Below, piece by piece: positions 63,745-64,000 of a DNA stretch of 64,000 nt. A program made the position numbers and the translations under genes. Position 1 is the first letter of the stretch, and each line of letters begins with the position of its first letter. A model generated the notes under the pieces. It saw only the letters and a program-made list of their open reading frames with translations, was not told where the DNA came from and made no database searches. The DNA comes from Georgenia thermotolerans (GTDB lineage: Bacteria > Actinomycetota > Actinomycetes > Actinomycetales > Actinomycetaceae). Location of the stretch: contig NZ_VUKF01000006.1 of the NCBI RefSeq assembly GCF_009193185.1, positions 1 to 64,000 on the forward strand. The letters are read 5' to 3'.

Positions 63745-64000
63745 ATGGAGATCGGGCCCCACCGCCGCCGCGCCGTGCGCGCGGCGGGTCTTGGCGTCGG
63801 CCTCGCCGTGCTGGCCGCCGGCCTGCCCGCGACCGCGCAGACCTCGGCGCCGGCCGACGAGCTCGGCTCCCCGGAGATCCCGGTGCGGGCGACGTTCAGC
63901 TACCCGTCGTTCTTCCTCGCCGCGAACCCCGAGGTGACCGGCGCCGTGCACGGCGTCAGGCGCGTCGACGGCGGGACGGCCGTCTACTTCTCGGTCGGGG
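63745..64000 (+). CDS. Secreted protein, 3' end outside window
   Basis: Only the first 85 codons are present. Sec signal peptide: basic HRRRAVRAAG, hydrophobic LGVGLAVLAAGLP, cleavage likely after ATAQ. The mature part begins TSAPADELGSPEIPVRATFS and has no recognisable domain yet. ATG 63745 follows CGAAGGGA by 6 nt. Position after flp and the TadE/G-like gene suggests an extracellular product of the pilus region, but this is inference. Confidence 0.7.
   Translation, partial: MEIGPHRRRAVRAAGLGVGLAVLAAGLPATAQTSAPADELGSPEIPVRATFSYPSFFLAANPEVTGAVHGVRRVDGGTAVYFSVG

Noticed and set aside
59802-63951. Very long minus-strand frames across the tad/two-component region
   Set aside because: Shadows of the coupled plus-strand operon; Arg/Pro/Ser-rich without domains or start signals.

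Overview
The window is chromosomal DNA from a very high-GC Gram-positive bacterium. GTG starts, runs of ATGA/GTGA start-stop overlaps, a WhiB protein, a CIRCE-controlled groES and the gene order rplM-rpsI-glmM-(coaA)-glmS-acpS-nnrD-alr-tsaE-tsaB-rimI ... tsaD-groES-whiB-guaB-guaB3 all point to Actinomycetota, probably Micrococcales. The genus cannot be fixed from the sequence. I see no tRNA or rRNA gene, CRISPR array, transposase, phage gene or obvious island. Coding bias is uniform throughout.

Layout. (1) 1-7.3 kb: a formaldehyde/formate module (NrfD-type membrane subunit, glutathione-independent formaldehyde dehydrogenase, FdhD) surrounds truA, followed by two acidic DUF5709-type proteins and an ABC-F ATPase. 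(2) 7.6-20.5 kb: ribosomal proteins L13/S9, glmM, a DedA protein, coaA, glmS, acpS, nnrD, alr and the tsaE/tsaB/rimI set, which serves wall-precursor synthesis, CoA/ACP supply, metabolite repair and t6A tRNA modification. (3) 20.5-35.4 kb: genes inserted into that conserved order: a rhodanese, sdhCAB, then (after tsaD) a PadR/HAAS pair, a GCS2-type ligase, a THUMP-like methyltransferase and a complete dipeptide-type ABC transporter. (4) 35.4-43.7 kb: groES without groEL, whiB, a MerR-type regulator, guaB, a DnaQ-like exonuclease, a CoA-pyrophosphatase-type Nudix protein, guaB3, a frameshifted acetyltransferase, a small Cys/His protein and HPr. (5) 43.8-53.5 kb: fumC, the acetate/phosphoketolase operon xfp-pta-ackA, SURF1, DUF3817 and DUF192. 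(6) 53.8-64 kb: a Tad/Flp pilus operon of at least nine coupled genes ending in a histidine kinase and response regulator, followed by the Flp pilin, a TadE/TadG-like protein and the start of a secreted protein.

How the genes fit together. Phosphoketolase, Pta and AckA form an acetyl-phosphate node. sdhCAB and fumC are two successive TCA steps. guaB/guaB3 and glmM/glmS feed nucleotide and cell-wall precursor pools. The Tad operon encodes motor, platform, envelope protein and pseudopilins, with a dedicated two-component system placed directly before the pilin gene.

The most unusual signals are: a CpaE ATPase fused in frame to a TadE pseudopilin with a type IV prepilin cleavage motif exactly at the junction; tandem repeats that start on the stop codon of several genes with periods of 8, 14, 17 and 23 bp (all 2 modulo 3), so that stops are offered in all three frames; a dispersed 19-bp tandem repeat family at five intergenic sites with constant orientation after four of the genes; and about seventeen genes with a -10 element 6-7 nt before the start codon, which indicates leaderless mRNAs.
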